This document shows, piece by piece, positions 14,953 to 24,011 of a stretch of 64,000 nucleotides of DNA; the stretch's first letter is position 1; the number at the start of each line of letters is the position of its first letter. Both the position numbers and the translations under genes were made by a program. The DNA lies in contig NZ_CP088296.1 of assembly GCF_024666595.1 (NCBI RefSeq), positions 1,860,001 to 1,924,000 on the forward strand, given 5' to 3'. Source of the stretch: Sphingomonas sp. J315 (GTDB lineage Bacteria > Pseudomonadota > Alphaproteobacteria > Sphingomonadales > Sphingomonadaceae). The notes below the pieces were generated by a model. That model did not search any database. It had not been told where the DNA came from and saw only the letters and a program-made list of their open reading frames with translations.

Positions 14953-17460
14953 GCGACGATATTCACCAGACGGTCGGGCACGACGATCACCTTTCGGGGT
15001 GTTGCGCCGTCCAGAATGCGCTGCACATTGGCGTTTGCCAAGGCCATGGCTTCCAGATCGGCCTTGTCCGCCCCCTTGGCCGCCGTGACCGTGTCGCGCA
15101 GCTTGCCGTTGACCTGGATCGCGATTGTCACCTCGTCATCGACCAGCAGGGCGGGATCGACCGCCGGCCACTCGGCATCGGCGATCAGGCCGTCATTGCC
15201 CATCGCGGCCCAGGCTTCCTCGGCCAGATGCGGCACCATCGGTGCGGCGATCAGGATCGCGGTGCGGATCGCGGTTGCGCGCGACGCGCTCGGCGCGGCC
15301 TTTTCGATCGCATTGACCAGGGCATAGAGCTTGGCCACCGCCTTGTTGAACTGCAGCCCTTCTATATCCGCGGCGACCCCGGCGATCGTCTGGTGCAGCA
15401 CGCGGTCGAGGCCCTTGTCCTCGCCCTCCCATGCTTCCAACTGGTCGAACAGCCGCCACAGCCGTTGGACGAAGCGCCAGGCACCCTCGATCCCGTTTTC
15501 GGTCCACTCCAGATCGCGCTCGGGCGGCAGAATCCGACAGCACGAACCACCGCACCGCGTCCGCGCCATACTGGTCGACGATCGGTTCGGGATCGACCGT
15601 GTTCTTCTTGGACTTTGACATCTTCTCGATGCGCCCGACCGTGACCGGACCGCCGCTCGCGCGCTCGACGAGCACGTCGTTGCGCCGCTCGATCTCGTCC
15701 GGGGACAGCCAGCGGCCATCGGCCGCCTTGTAGGTCTCGTGCGTCACCATCCCCTGGGTGAACAGCCCCTCGAACGGTTCGGCGATGTCGATCATCCCGA
15801 TCCGCTTGAGCGCACGCGTCCAGAAGCGGGCATAGAGCAGGTGCAGGATCGCATGCTCGACCCCGCCGATATATTGGTTCACCGGCAGCCATTGTTCGGC
15901 CACCGCGCGGTCGAACGGCTTGTCGCCCGGCTGGCTGGCGAAGCGGATGAAATACCAGCTCGAATCGACGAAGGTATCCAGCGTATCGGTCTCGCGCCGT
16001 GCCGGTTTGCCGCATTGCGGGCAATCGACATGCTTCCACGTCGGATGGCGGTCGAGCGGGTTGCCGGGGATGTCGAAACTGACATCTTCGGGCAGCACCA
16101 CGGGCAGCTGCTTCTTGGGCACCGGCACCGCACCGCAAATCTCGCAATGCACGATCGGGATCGGCGTGCCCCAGTAACGCTGGCGCGACACGCCCCAGTC
16201 GCGCAGCCGCCAGACGGTCGTTCCCTTGCCCCAGCCTTCGGATTCGGCACGGCGGATCACCTCGCGCTTCGCATCGGCGACATCCATGCCATTCAGGAAG
16301 TGAGAATTGACGAGCGTTCCGGGGCCGGTGAAGCTTTCTTCCTCGACATATTCGCTTTCGGTTTTTTCGCCATCAGATACGACTCGCCGGATCGGGAGCC
16401 CATATTTGGTCGCGAATTCGAAATCGCGCTGGTCGTGCGCCGGCACGCCGAACACCGCGCCGGTGCCGTAATCCATCAGCACGAAATTCGCGATATAGAC
16501 CGGCAATTCCCACGCGGAATCAAAAGGATGCACCGCGCGAATGCCGGTGTCAAAGCCGAGCTTCTCCTGCGTCTCGATCTCCGCCGCGGTGGTGCCGCCG
16601 AGCTTGCACTGCGCGATGAACTCTGCCGCTGCCGGGTCCCTGGTGGCCAGCGCCTGCGCGATCGGATGGTCCGCCGCGATCGCGACGAAGCTCGATCCGA
16701 AGATCGTGTCCGGGCGGGTCGTGAACACCTCTACTTCATTGAAATCGCTGGACGAAAGCTTGAAGCGGAACTGCATCCCCTGCGACTTGCCGATCCAGTT
16801 TTCCTGCATCAGCCGGACCTTGTCGGGCCATTTGTCGAGGCTTTCGAGCCCGTCGAGCAGCTCGTCGGCAAAGTCGGTGATCTTGAGGAACCACTGACTG
16901 AGCTTCTTCTTTTCGACCAGCGCCCCGGATCGCCACCCGCGCCCGTCGATCACCTGCTCATTGGCAAGCACGGTCATATCGACCGGGTCCCAGTTGACCG
17001 TCGATTCCTTGCGATAAACCAATCCGTTAGCGAACAGATCGAGAAACAGTGCCTGCTCGTGGCCGTAATAGTCCGGCTCACACGTCGCCAGCTCGCGGCC
17101 CCAGTCGATCGCCAGGCCCAGCCGCTTCAGCTGCGCGCGCATCGTCGCGATATTGTCGCGCGTCCAGCCGCCGGGATGGACCTTCTTTTCCATCGCGGCA
17201 TTTTCGGCGGGCATGCCGAACGCATCCCACCCCATCGGGTGGAGCACTTCCATGCCCTTCATCCGCCGATAGCGCGTCAGCACGTCGCCCATCGTGTAGT
17301 TGCGGACATGCCCCATATGGATGCGCCCCGACGGGTAGGGAAACATCTCGAGCACATAGGATTTGGGCTTGGGCGAGTGATCGTCCGCGGCGAAGGTACG
17401 GCGTTCCTCCCAGACCTTCTGCCACGCGGAATCGGCGTTCAGCGCGTTGAACCGCGACAT
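14949..17460 (-). CDS. leuS: Leucyl-tRNA synthetase, broken by one inserted base
   Basis: The two halves together form a full class I LeuRS (836 residues after correction). HMGH is at 48-51, a CP1 editing domain carries the expected [17 protein letters not shown], and KMSKS lies near residue 612. The anticodon and C-terminal domains end in [13 protein letters not shown]. Reading breaks near codon 644: the minus strand reads GATTCTGCCGCC where GATTCGCCGCC would give the expected [11 protein letters not shown]. An extra A at about 15529 on the plus strand explains it. LeuRS is essential and normally single-copy, so a sequencing error is more likely than a pseudogene. The stop overlaps lptE. Confidence 0.93.
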
Positions 17461-17519
17461 GGTATTTCCTCAGGCTCGGCGTCGGCTCGCCCCTGCCCGG
17501 GTCCGCGAGTCCGTCGCCG

Positions 17520-17543
17520 GGTGGAGGAGCAGGCCGGTGCCGC
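17520..17543. repeat. Degenerate half-copy of the GGCCGGTGCCGC repeat
   Basis: GGTGGAGGAGCAGGCCGGTG plus CCGC resembles one arm of the long palindromes at 33956-34046 and 52880-52961. The opposite arm is not clearly preserved. It lies between leuS and the DUF3576 lipoprotein. Confidence 0.45.
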
Positions 17544-17559
17544 TAAACTAAACTACAGC

Positions 17560-17997
17560 TCAATTCCCGGCGATGGCAGCGCGGCGCAGATCGCGCGCCT
17601 TGGTGAGGATGATATCCTCCAGCTTCTGGACCGTTGCCGCCTCGACCGGGGCATCGACCCACTGGCCGCCGCGGTTGACCTGACGCTGGACGCTGACGCG
17701 CAGCGCATCGGCGCGCAGATCTTGGTCCAGGATCGCGACGGTGATCTTTACCCGCTCGGTCGTGAGGTTGGGGTTCACATGCCAGTCGGTGACGATCACG
17801 CCGCCGTTCGAATCGGTCTGGGCGATCGGCGCGAACGACACGGTGTCGAGCGCGGCGCGCCACAGATAGGCGTTGACGCCGATCGTCGTGACCTTCGACG
17901 CGGCAAGGTCGGCGCGCGGGCGATCGCCACCGCCACCGCATGCGGCGAGGGTGAGGGCAACGCTGCCCAGGATCGCGGTGCGCAACTGGCGGTTCAT
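17560..17997 (-). CDS. DUF3576 lipoprotein
   Basis: This 145-residue protein has a lipoprotein signal (MNRQLRTAILGSVALTLAAC, lipidated Cys20) followed by GGGGDRPRADLAASKVTTIGVNAYLWRAALDTVSF. It matches the alphaproteobacterial DUF3576 family usually found just before leuS. The ATG at 17997 is chosen because AGGA lies eight bases upstream; ATG codons at 18003 and 18006 are too close to it. Mature residues predict a small mixed fold. A role in the outer envelope is inferred from the lipobox and from neighbouring lptE, not shown. Confidence 0.85.
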   Translation of the reverse strand: MNRQLRTAILGSVALTLAACGGGGDRPRADLAASKVTTIGVNAYLWRAALDTVSFAPIAQTDSNGGVIVTDWHVNPNLTTERVKITVAILDQDLRADALRVSVQRQVNRGGQWVDAPVEAATVQKLEDIILTKARDLRRAAIAGN

Positions 17998-18205
17998 CGG
18001 CATCATCCTATGGGAAGTCTCATCTATTCGGTGTGCATCTATAGATGCTGGCGCGCGCGCCGCAAGCGCAAGCCGCCGCGTGGAACGATGGTGTGGCGCG
18101 GCGGGGCTGTGCGTCTTGTGCAACACCTGCGGCGAAATCGGATTCGGCCTGTGGAACATTGGGGCCGAATCATGGTAGCGCTATGAGCGAGTAAGGGGGT
18201 TCTTC

Positions 18206-18925
18206 ATGCGTTTTCGTCGGATCATCGCTGGCATGGGACTGGGGGCGCTGGGCGTCGCCGGGCTCGTCGCTGCGCCGGCGATCCTCGCGCAGACCGGGAC
18301 ACCACAGCGCGCTACGCCTGCGCGCGCCGCTCCGATCGCCGGAATCGGCACCTTCACCCCGGCATCCGCCGATCCGCGACTCGCAGCGGCACTGGCGCGC
18401 AGCGGGCTGTCGGGGACCGGCTTCCGCTTCACCCCGGCCGATACCCGCGGGACCAGCAATCGCAGCGTGACCGTTGCCGTCCGTGCGCGCACCGCGCGTC
18501 CTTCGGCGGCGGTTGCTGATCGTGGTGCTGCGGCACCCGCTTCGGTCACGCTTCAGCCGATCGCCTATAATCTCGGCGTCTCGGTGGGTTGGAAGCGCTT
18601 CGCCATCTCGGGCGACCTTGCCAAGATGGACCTGGCTGGACAGCCGGGCAGCAGCGAGAAGATGGATCTGGGTGTCTCCTACACCGGCAAGCGCGCAACG
18701 GGCCGGATCAAGGCAACCAGCGAGAAGCCCACTGAGCGCGGGCCGCGCCTGCTGACGGTCGATCCGAATTACTCGATCGATGTCGGTGGTGCCTATTCGA
18801 TCACGCGCAACCTCGATGTGACGGCGGGCGTCCGCTACACAACCGAGAAGGATCGCCTGCCGCAGCTCAACGACGACCGCCGCGACAGCCAGGCGGTCTA
18901 TGTCGGAACCGCGATCCGCTTCTGA
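18206..18925 (+). CDS. Exported protein of unknown function, probable outer-membrane beta-barrel
   Basis: This 239-residue protein has a classic signal peptide (RFRRIIAGMGLGALGVAGLVAAPAILAQ). A Pro/Ala/Arg-rich stretch of ~85 residues follows. The last ~125 residues show alternating hydrophobic strands such as YNLGVSVGWKRFAISGDL, KMDLGVSYTGKRATGRIKA and NLDVTAGVRYTTEKDRL. It ends YVGTAIRF, the terminal-Phe signature recognised by the BAM complex. I infer a small 8-10 stranded outer-membrane barrel. No named family is recognised. It stands alone between two leftward genes. Confidence 0.6.
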   Translation: MRFRRIIAGMGLGALGVAGLVAAPAILAQTGTPQRATPARAAPIAGIGTFTPASADPRLAAALARSGLSGTGFRFTPADTRGTSNRSVTVAVRARTARPSAAVADRGAAAPASVTLQPIAYNLGVSVGWKRFAISGDLAKMDLAGQPGSSEKMDLGVSYTGKRATGRIKATSEKPTERGPRLLTVDPNYSIDVGGAYSITRNLDVTAGVRYTTEKDRLPQLNDDRRDSQAVYVGTAIRF

Positions 18926-18940
18926 TCGCTGACGTTGGGT

Positions 18941-19465
18941 TCAGGCCCAGGCGTCGATCCCGGCCCATCCATATACACCGAGTTGCCGGAGTGTGCGCCA
19001 GCGACGTTCATCCATGCCGCCCAGCGCAATCACCGGCAGCTTGAGCCCGCGGATCATCAGTCCGAGTCGCACACGCCCGAGTGTGGGGGCGCCGACATGT
19101 GAGCGTGTCGGGTGGACGGGGGAAACGAACAACAGCGCCGCGCTGGCGCGAATCGCGGCGATTGCTTCTCGGCGAGAATGGACCGGCGCGGTGAGTGCTC
19201 CCCGCTCGCGACCATGGCGGGGCAGGGGCCCGCGCCCGACTCGGGGACCGGCGACCAGCAGCAAATGTCCCCCACGTCGCGCGGTGCCGCGCACCCGATC
19301 GAACAGTGCGCGCCGTGCGCCCGCCGGCGTCGCATAGTGGCGAAACACGATCCCCGACCCGCGCGGCAGCGCGTCGATCGCACGCCATAGCGCTTCGTCC
19401 ATCCGTTCGTCGGTCATCAGCCAGCGGCGCGGCAAGGTGACGGGGCAGGGGTGGCGGCGCGGCAT
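18941..19465 (-). CDS. ThiE/TenI-like thiamine phosphate synthase domain protein
   Basis: This 174-residue protein has the fold signature of thiamine phosphate synthase: WLMTDERM near the start, IVFRHYATP, HSRREAIAAIRASAALLFVSPVHPTRSH and KLPVIALGGMDERRWRTLRQLGVYGWAGIDAW. Canonical ThiE has a pyrimidine-diphosphate site and an S-P-(V/I)-F-x-T-x-(S/T)-K-x motif. Here the loop reads SPVHPTRSHVGAP, so catalysis is uncertain. Sphingomonads often carry such a shortened paralogue beside yggS. The ATG at 19465 leaves a 22-base gap to divergent yggS. Confidence 0.75.
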   Translation of the reverse strand: MPRRHPCPVTLPRRWLMTDERMDEALWRAIDALPRGSGIVFRHYATPAGARRALFDRVRGTARRGGHLLLVAGPRVGRGPLPRHGRERGALTAPVHSRREAIAAIRASAALLFVSPVHPTRSHVGAPTLGRVRLGLMIRGLKLPVIALGGMDERRWRTLRQLGVYGWAGIDAWA

Positions 19466-19487
19466 CGCCTTTCCTATAGCGCGCCGC

Positions 19488-20156
19488 ATGTCCGCCGAAA
19501 CCGCTTCTTCCCGCCTCGCCGCTATCCGCACGCGAATCGCACGCGCCACCACACTGGCCGACCGTCGCCCCGACGCCGTCACGCTGATCGCGGTCTCCAA
19601 GACGCATGATGCCGATGCGATCCGACCGCTGCTCGACGCGGGCCAGCGCGTGTTTGGCGAGAATCGGGTGCAGGAAGCGGCCGAGAAATGGCCTGCGCTG
19701 CGTGCGGCGCACCCCGATATCCGCCTGCATCTGGTTGGTCAGCTCCAGTCGAACAAGGCGGCGGACGCTGTCGCGCTGTTCGATGCGATTCATTCGGTCG
19801 ATCGTTCTTCGCTCATCGCGGCGCTCGCCAAGGCGATGGCCGAGTCCGGTAAGCGCCCCGATTGTTTCATTCAGGTCAATATCGGGGACGAACCGCAAAA
19901 GGGCGGCGTCGCGGTTGCAGAGCTACCCGCGCTGCTGGCCGAGGCGATGGCGGCTGACTTGCCGATCGTCGGGCTGATGGCTGTTCCGCCGGTGGGCGTC
20001 GATTCGGCCCCCTATTTCGCGCTCCTGGCAAAGCTGGCGCGCGAGGCGGGGCTGGAGGGCCTCAGCATCGGCATGTCGGACGATTTCGACGTCGCGGTCA
20101 CGATCGACGCGACCCATGTCCGCGTCGGCACCGCATTGTTCGGGGCGCGCGCATGA
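19488..20156 (+). CDS. yggS: YggS/PLPBP-family pyridoxal phosphate homeostasis protein
   Basis: This 222-residue PLP-binding protein lacks known catalysis and buffers pyridoxal phosphate. The PLP lysine is Lys38 in LIAVSKTHD. The family motifs FGENRVQEAAEKWP, HLVGQLQSNKA, IHSVDRSSL, QVNIGDEPQKGG and LSIGMSDDFDVAV are all present. Translation stops in the ATGA that starts the HAD phosphatase gene, so the two are coupled. Confidence 0.95.
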   Translation: MSAETASSRLAAIRTRIARATTLADRRPDAVTLIAVSKTHDADAIRPLLDAGQRVFGENRVQEAAEKWPALRAAHPDIRLHLVGQLQSNKAADAVALFDAIHSVDRSSLIAALAKAMAESGKRPDCFIQVNIGDEPQKGGVAVAELPALLAEAMAADLPIVGLMAVPPVGVDSAPYFALLAKLAREAGLEGLSIGMSDDFDVAVTIDATHVRVGTALFGARA

Positions 20157-20827
20157 CCCTCTCGGTGCGCTTCGACGCGCTGATCTTTGATTTCGACGGA
20201 GTGCTGCTCGAAAGCGAGTTCGAGGGCAACCGGCACATCGCCGAATATCTGACCGGCATCGGCCATCCAACCAGCCCCGAAGAGTCGATGGCGAACTTCA
20301 TGGGTCTGGCCGGGCGCGAGTTTCTCGACGCGATCGAAACCTGGATCGGGCGAACGCTTCCGGAGGACTTCCACACCGCGCGCGAGATCGAAAATCGCCG
20401 CGCGCTGACCGAAGGGGTGGCGGAGGTTGCGGGCGCAATCGCCTTTGTCCGCGCGCTGCCCGCCGACCTGCCGCGTGCCATCGCCTCGTCGAGCAACAGC
20501 CGCTGGATCGGGACGCATCTCGACCATTTCGGCATCCGCGATGCGTTCGACGGACGGATCTTCAGCGGGCGCGAGCATGTCGCACGGGGAAAACCCGCCC
20601 CCGACATCTATCTCCACGCCGCTGCGCAACTGGGCGTGCCGATCGAACGCTGTGCGATTCTGGAGGATTCACCCGTTGGCGCGACCGGCGCGGTGGCGTC
20701 GGGCGCACATGTCATCGGCATCTGCGCGGGCAATCATTGCGGGCCGGATCACGCGACCCGGCTGCGCGAAATCGGCGTTCACGACATCGCGCACGACTTC
20801 ACCGAAGTTGCGCGGCTGCTTGCCTAA
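20153..20827 (+). CDS. HAD-superfamily phosphatase (phosphoglucomutase/phosphoglycolate phosphatase-like)
   Basis: This 224-residue HAD hydrolase has motif I DFDGVLLESE (nucleophile Asp13, acid Asp15), motif II ASSSNS, motif III Lys in HVARGKPAPDIYLHAA and motif IV ILEDSPVGATGAVASG. A helical cap between motifs I and II puts it in subfamily IA. Family members include beta-phosphoglucomutase, phosphoglycolate phosphatase and nucleotide phosphatases; substrate cannot be inferred. It overlaps yggS by four bases. A palindromic repeat starts 27 bases after the stop. Confidence 0.9.
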   Translation: MTLSVRFDALIFDFDGVLLESEFEGNRHIAEYLTGIGHPTSPEESMANFMGLAGREFLDAIETWIGRTLPEDFHTAREIENRRALTEGVAEVAGAIAFVRALPADLPRAIASSSNSRWIGTHLDHFGIRDAFDGRIFSGREHVARGKPAPDIYLHAAAQLGVPIERCAILEDSPVGATGAVASGAHVIGICAGNHCGPDHATRLREIGVHDIAHDFTEVARLLA

Positions 20828-20853
20828 AGGGTGTCAGTTGCTTGAACCGTCCT

Positions 20854-20920
20854 CCTGCGAAAGCAGGAGTCCAGGGCCGCAAGCGATGCCGTGCCTGCTC
20901 TGGACCCCTGCTTTCGCAGG
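20854..20920. repeat. Palindromic repeat (CCTGCGAAAGCAGG ... CCTGCTTTCGCAGG)
   Basis: Two short hairpins, CCTGCGAAAGCAGGAGTCCAG on the left and CTGGACCCCTGCTTTCGCAGG on the right, face each other across ~25 bases. This end sequence is a familiar dispersed intergenic repeat of sphingomonads. It lies between the converging HAD and tldD genes and may serve as their terminator. Confidence 0.75.
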
Positions 20921-20950
20921 GTAACAAAGCTTGTTTGAACAGAGCAGGCT

Positions 20951-22372
20951 TTACGCCGCCGTTCCGCCGACCGTCAGCCGCTCGACCAGCAGGCTCGGCT
21001 GACCGACGCCCGCAGGCACGGACTGCCCGCCCTTGCCGCACATGCCGATGCCCTCGTCGAGCGCAAAATCATTGCCGATCCCGATTACCTTGGTCAGGCA
21101 GGTGGGACCATCACCGATCAGCGTCGCGCCCTTGATCGGGGCGCCGATCTTGCCGTTCTCAATCTTGTACGCCTCGGTGCAGGAGAAGACGAACTTGCCC
21201 GACACGATGTCGACCTGACCGCCGCCGAAGCTCTTGGCGAAGATGCCCTTCTTGACGCGGCTCAACAGCTCGGCGGGGTCGTCCTTGCCCCCCTTCATGA
21301 AGGTGTTGGTCATGCGCGGCATCGGCGCGTGCTGGAAGCTCTCGCGTCGGCCGTTTCCGGTGGGTTCGACCCCCATCAGCCGCGCGTTGAGGCGATCCTG
21401 CATATAGCCCTTGAGGATGCCGTCCTCGATCAGCACCGTCTCGCGCGTCGGCGTGCCCTCATCGTCGATCGACAGCGATCCGCGCCGGCCCATGATTGAC
21501 CCATCATCGACCACGGTGACGCCGGGTGCAGCGACGCGCTCGCCGATCCGGCCCGAAAAGGCGCTGGTCCCTTTGCGGTTGAAATCGCCCTCAAGGCCAT
21601 GGCCGACCGCCTCGTGCAGCAGCACACCGGGCCAACCCGGTCCGAGTAGCACGGTCATCTCGCCGGCCGGCGCATCGACCGCGTCGAGATTGACCAACGC
21701 CTGCGCCAGCGCCTCGTCGATCGCGTGGTTCCACGTCACGGGCTCGAACAGTCGGTCATAGAGCGCGCGACCGCCGGTGCCGAAGCTGCCAGTCTCGCGC
21801 CGCCCATTTGCCTCAACCACGATGCTGACATTGAGGCGGACCAGCGGGCGGATGTCGGTCGCGACAAAGCCGTCTGGCCGCACGATTTCGACCACGCTCC
21901 ATGACCCCAGCAGGCTCGCCGACACCTGCACCACGCGCGGGTCGCGCGCGCGGGCGGCTGCATCGATCGTCTGGCAGAGGTTCACCTTGTCGGCGAAGGG
22001 AACCAGGTCGAGCGGGTCGGCGTCGGTGTAGAGATGGCGATTGGTGCGCGTCGGGGCAGCGGCCTTGGGCCCGGTCGCCGGGTCGATCAGCGCCATCGTC
22101 TCGCCCGCGCGGCGGATCGCGGCTTCGCTGATCTCGTTGGCGTGCGCGAAGGCGGTGGTTTCGCCGCTCACCGCGCGCAGGCCAAAGCCCGAATCGGTAT
22201 TGTACGACGCGGTCTTGAGCCGTCCGTCGTCAAAGCCGAACGCTTCCGATTTGCGATATTGCAGGTAAAGCTCGCCATCCTCGGCCTTGGCGAGGATCGA
22301 TGCGGTCAGGCGCTGGGCGGCATCGGCGTCAAAGCCGTCGCGGTAAAGAAAGCCTCGGGGATCGCGGTACAT
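20951..22372 (-). CDS. tldD: Metalloprotease TldD
   Basis: TldD is the catalytic half of the TldD/TldE (PmbA) protease that degrades unfolded peptides and matures some ribosomal peptides. The 473-residue protein carries the zinc motif HEAVGHGLEGD (253-263). The FNRKGTSAFSGRIGERVAAPGVTVVDDG block and the C-terminal FVFSCTEAYKIENGKIGAPIKGATLIG are also typical. No tldE lies in the window, as is usual where the two genes are unlinked. It starts at ATG 22372, just after the stop of a small zinc-ribbon gene. Confidence 0.95.
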   Translation of the reverse strand: MYRDPRGFLYRDGFDADAAQRLTASILAKAEDGELYLQYRKSEAFGFDDGRLKTASYNTDSGFGLRAVSGETTAFAHANEISEAAIRRAGETMALIDPATGPKAAAPTRTNRHLYTDADPLDLVPFADKVNLCQTIDAAARARDPRVVQVSASLLGSWSVVEIVRPDGFVATDIRPLVRLNVSIVVEANGRRETGSFGTGGRALYDRLFEPVTWNHAIDEALAQALVNLDAVDAPAGEMTVLLGPGWPGVLLHEAVGHGLEGDFNRKGTSAFSGRIGERVAAPGVTVVDDGSIMGRRGSLSIDDEGTPTRETVLIEDGILKGYMQDRLNARLMGVEPTGNGRRESFQHAPMPRMTNTFMKGGKDDPAELLSRVKKGIFAKSFGGGQVDIVSGKFVFSCTEAYKIENGKIGAPIKGATLIGDGPTCLTKVIGIGNDFALDEGIGMCGKGGQSVPAGVGQPSLLVERLTVGGTAA

Positions 22373-22390
22373 TCCCCGAATATAGGTAAG

Positions 22391-22621
22391 TTAGATGCTC
22401 GCGCCAGACGCGATATCGGGCAGGTCGCCCTGATTGCTACCATCGACGGGGCCGCCGATCAGCACGAAGCGGCGGTCGCAATAGCCGCAATCGACATAGC
22501 CATGCTCATCGATCTGCAAAAACACGCGCGGATGGCCCAACACGGCGGGAATACCGGCGTGCGCGCCGTCACAGACGACGCAGGCGGTGGTGACGCGGGT
22601 GACTTCGGGCGGCGCGATCAT
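22391..22621 (-). CDS. Zinc-finger domain protein (zf-CHCC/NDUFS6-like)
   Basis: This 76-residue protein has cysteine pairs CVVC (Cys14, Cys17) and CGYC (Cys45, Cys48) plus His30 in VLGHPRVFLQIDEHGYVDCGYCDRRFVL. That matches the zf-CHCC family related to the complex I accessory subunit NDUFS6. Alphaproteobacteria carry it as a free-standing small protein. I chose ATG at 22621 because the conserved part begins there. It is followed at 18 bases by tldD on the same strand, suggesting cotranscription. Zinc binding is inferred from the motif. Confidence 0.82.
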   Translation of the reverse strand: MIAPPEVTRVTTACVVCDGAHAGIPAVLGHPRVFLQIDEHGYVDCGYCDRRFVLIGGPVDGSNQGDLPDIASGASI

Positions 22622-22676
22622 GGGGACGCGGTTAGCAAAGCGCGCGCGCGCGGGCAATCGCGGCGTGCACGGTTGC

Positions 22677-22985
22677 CTACATTGATCCGGTCGAGCGTTC
22701 GAACTCGCTCGCGCATTGCTCGGCCAACTTCGCCGCGCCGTCGATGCCGCCTGCCTGCATCGATTCCGCCACCGCATCGATAGCGGGGCCGAGCATCGCC
22801 GCTCCGCTTCGCCCGACGATCTTGCCCAGGAAAAAGCTCATCGTCATCTCGAGTCCGGGCTTGTCGGTCGCGGAGGCGCTTTCGCCCAGCATCGTCATCG
22901 CAAACACGCATTTCGCGTCGGCCTGATCGGCGGGGGTCGGGGTGGCCTGGGCAATTGCGAGCGCGATTGCATGGACGATCAGCAT
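22677..22985 (-). CDS. Small secreted protein of unknown function
   Basis: This 102-residue protein begins with a signal-like segment (MLIVHAIALAIAQATPTPADQ). A helical domain follows with KCVFAMTMLGESASA and KPGLEMTMSFFLGKIVGR, and it ends EQCASEFERSTGSM. Two cysteines, in AKCVF and EQCAS, could pair in the periplasm. I recognise no family. The ATG at 22985 is chosen because it begins the hydrophobic segment and has GGGGAGGAAAA just upstream. It is divergent from the ABC ATPase gene with a 99-base gap. Confidence 0.65.
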   Translation of the reverse strand: MLIVHAIALAIAQATPTPADQADAKCVFAMTMLGESASATDKPGLEMTMSFFLGKIVGRSGAAMLGPAIDAVAESMQAGGIDGAAKLAEQCASEFERSTGSM

Positions 22986-23084
22986 CGTTTTTCCTCCCCG
23001 GATGGTCACCAAGCCTGTGCCCTGCGGCCGGTTTTGGCAACCGATTCGCTTGCCAATCGCGACGCACCGTCCCACTTCCGCCCG

Positions 23085-24011
23085 ATGAGCGACGCGGCGA
23101 TCGAGATCGACGGCCTTTCGAAGGTCTATAAGGGCGGCAAACAGGCGCTGGACGGGGTGAGCTTCTCCGTCCCGCGCGGACAGATTTTTGGGCTGCTCGG
23201 GCCCAATGGTGCGGGCAAGTCGACGCTGATCAACATCTTGGCGGGTCTGGTCAACAAGACCGGCGGCACCGCGCGCATCTGGGGATTCGACATCGACGCC
23301 AGTCCGCGCAACGCCAAGCGCGCGATCGGGATCGTCAATCAGGAGATCATGTTCGACCCCTTCTTCACGCCGGTCGAGACGCTGGAGATTCAGGCCGGGC
23401 TGTACGGCGTGCCGAAGGGCGAACGGCGCTCGATGGAGTTGCTGCGCGCGGTGCATCTGGAGGACAAGGCGCGCGCCTATTCGCGCACTTTGTCGGGCGG
23501 GATGAAGCGGCGGCTCATGGTCGCCAAGGCAATGGTGCATTCGCCGCCGGTGCTGGTGCTCGACGAACCGACTGCCGGCGTCGATATTGAACTACGCCAG
23601 CAGCTCTGGGCCTATGTCCGCACGCTCAACGACGCCGGCGTGACGGTGGTGCTGACCACACACTATCTGGAGGAAGCGGAGGAGCTGTGCGATCGCATCG
23701 CGATCATCAACCACGGCAAGCTGATCGCCAACGAGCCGACCCGTGAGCTGGTCGGCAAGACGCAGGAAAAGGCGGTCGAGGTCGTCGTGGACCGTGACAT
23801 CGCCGATCTGCCCGCCAATGCCTGTTTCCAGAAGATCGAAGCCAAGGGCGAGCGGACCTTGGTCATCACCTATCGCAAGGACCGCGCGAACGCCGGCGAA
23901 GTGCTGGGCGCGGTGCAGGCGGCGGGGTTCGGCATCGTTGACGTCAGCACGCGCGAGGCGGATCTGGAGGACGTGTTCCTGAGCCTGACGCGGGCGGCGA
24001 ACGCGGCCTAA
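23085..24011 (+). CDS. ABC-2 type transporter ATP-binding protein
   Basis: This 308-residue protein is a daunorubicin-resistance/NatA-like ABC ATPase. Walker A GPNGAGKST is at 39-47, the signature LSGGMKRRLMVAKAM follows, and Walker B VLVLDEPTAGVD and the switch TTHYLEEAEEL are intact. A C-terminal regulatory domain of ~80 residues (DUF4162-like) follows and ends LEDVFLSLTRAA. No permease gene is adjacent: the next gene converges from the other strand, overlapping by four bases at the stops. Its membrane partner must be elsewhere. Substrate is unknown. Confidence 0.92.
   Translation: MSDAAIEIDGLSKVYKGGKQALDGVSFSVPRGQIFGLLGPNGAGKSTLINILAGLVNKTGGTARIWGFDIDASPRNAKRAIGIVNQEIMFDPFFTPVETLEIQAGLYGVPKGERRSMELLRAVHLEDKARAYSRTLSGGMKRRLMVAKAMVHSPPVLVLDEPTAGVDIELRQQLWAYVRTLNDAGVTVVLTTHYLEEAEELCDRIAIINHGKLIANEPTRELVGKTQEKAVEVVVDRDIADLPANACFQKIEAKGERTLVITYRKDRANAGEVLGAVQAAGFGIVDVSTREADLEDVFLSLTRAANAA

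Noticed and set aside
15739..18186. An 815-codon open frame on the plus strand across leuS
   Set aside because: It is antisense to a well-matched synthetase; its Arg/His/Asp-rich composition is what GC-rich codon bias produces on the opposite strand.
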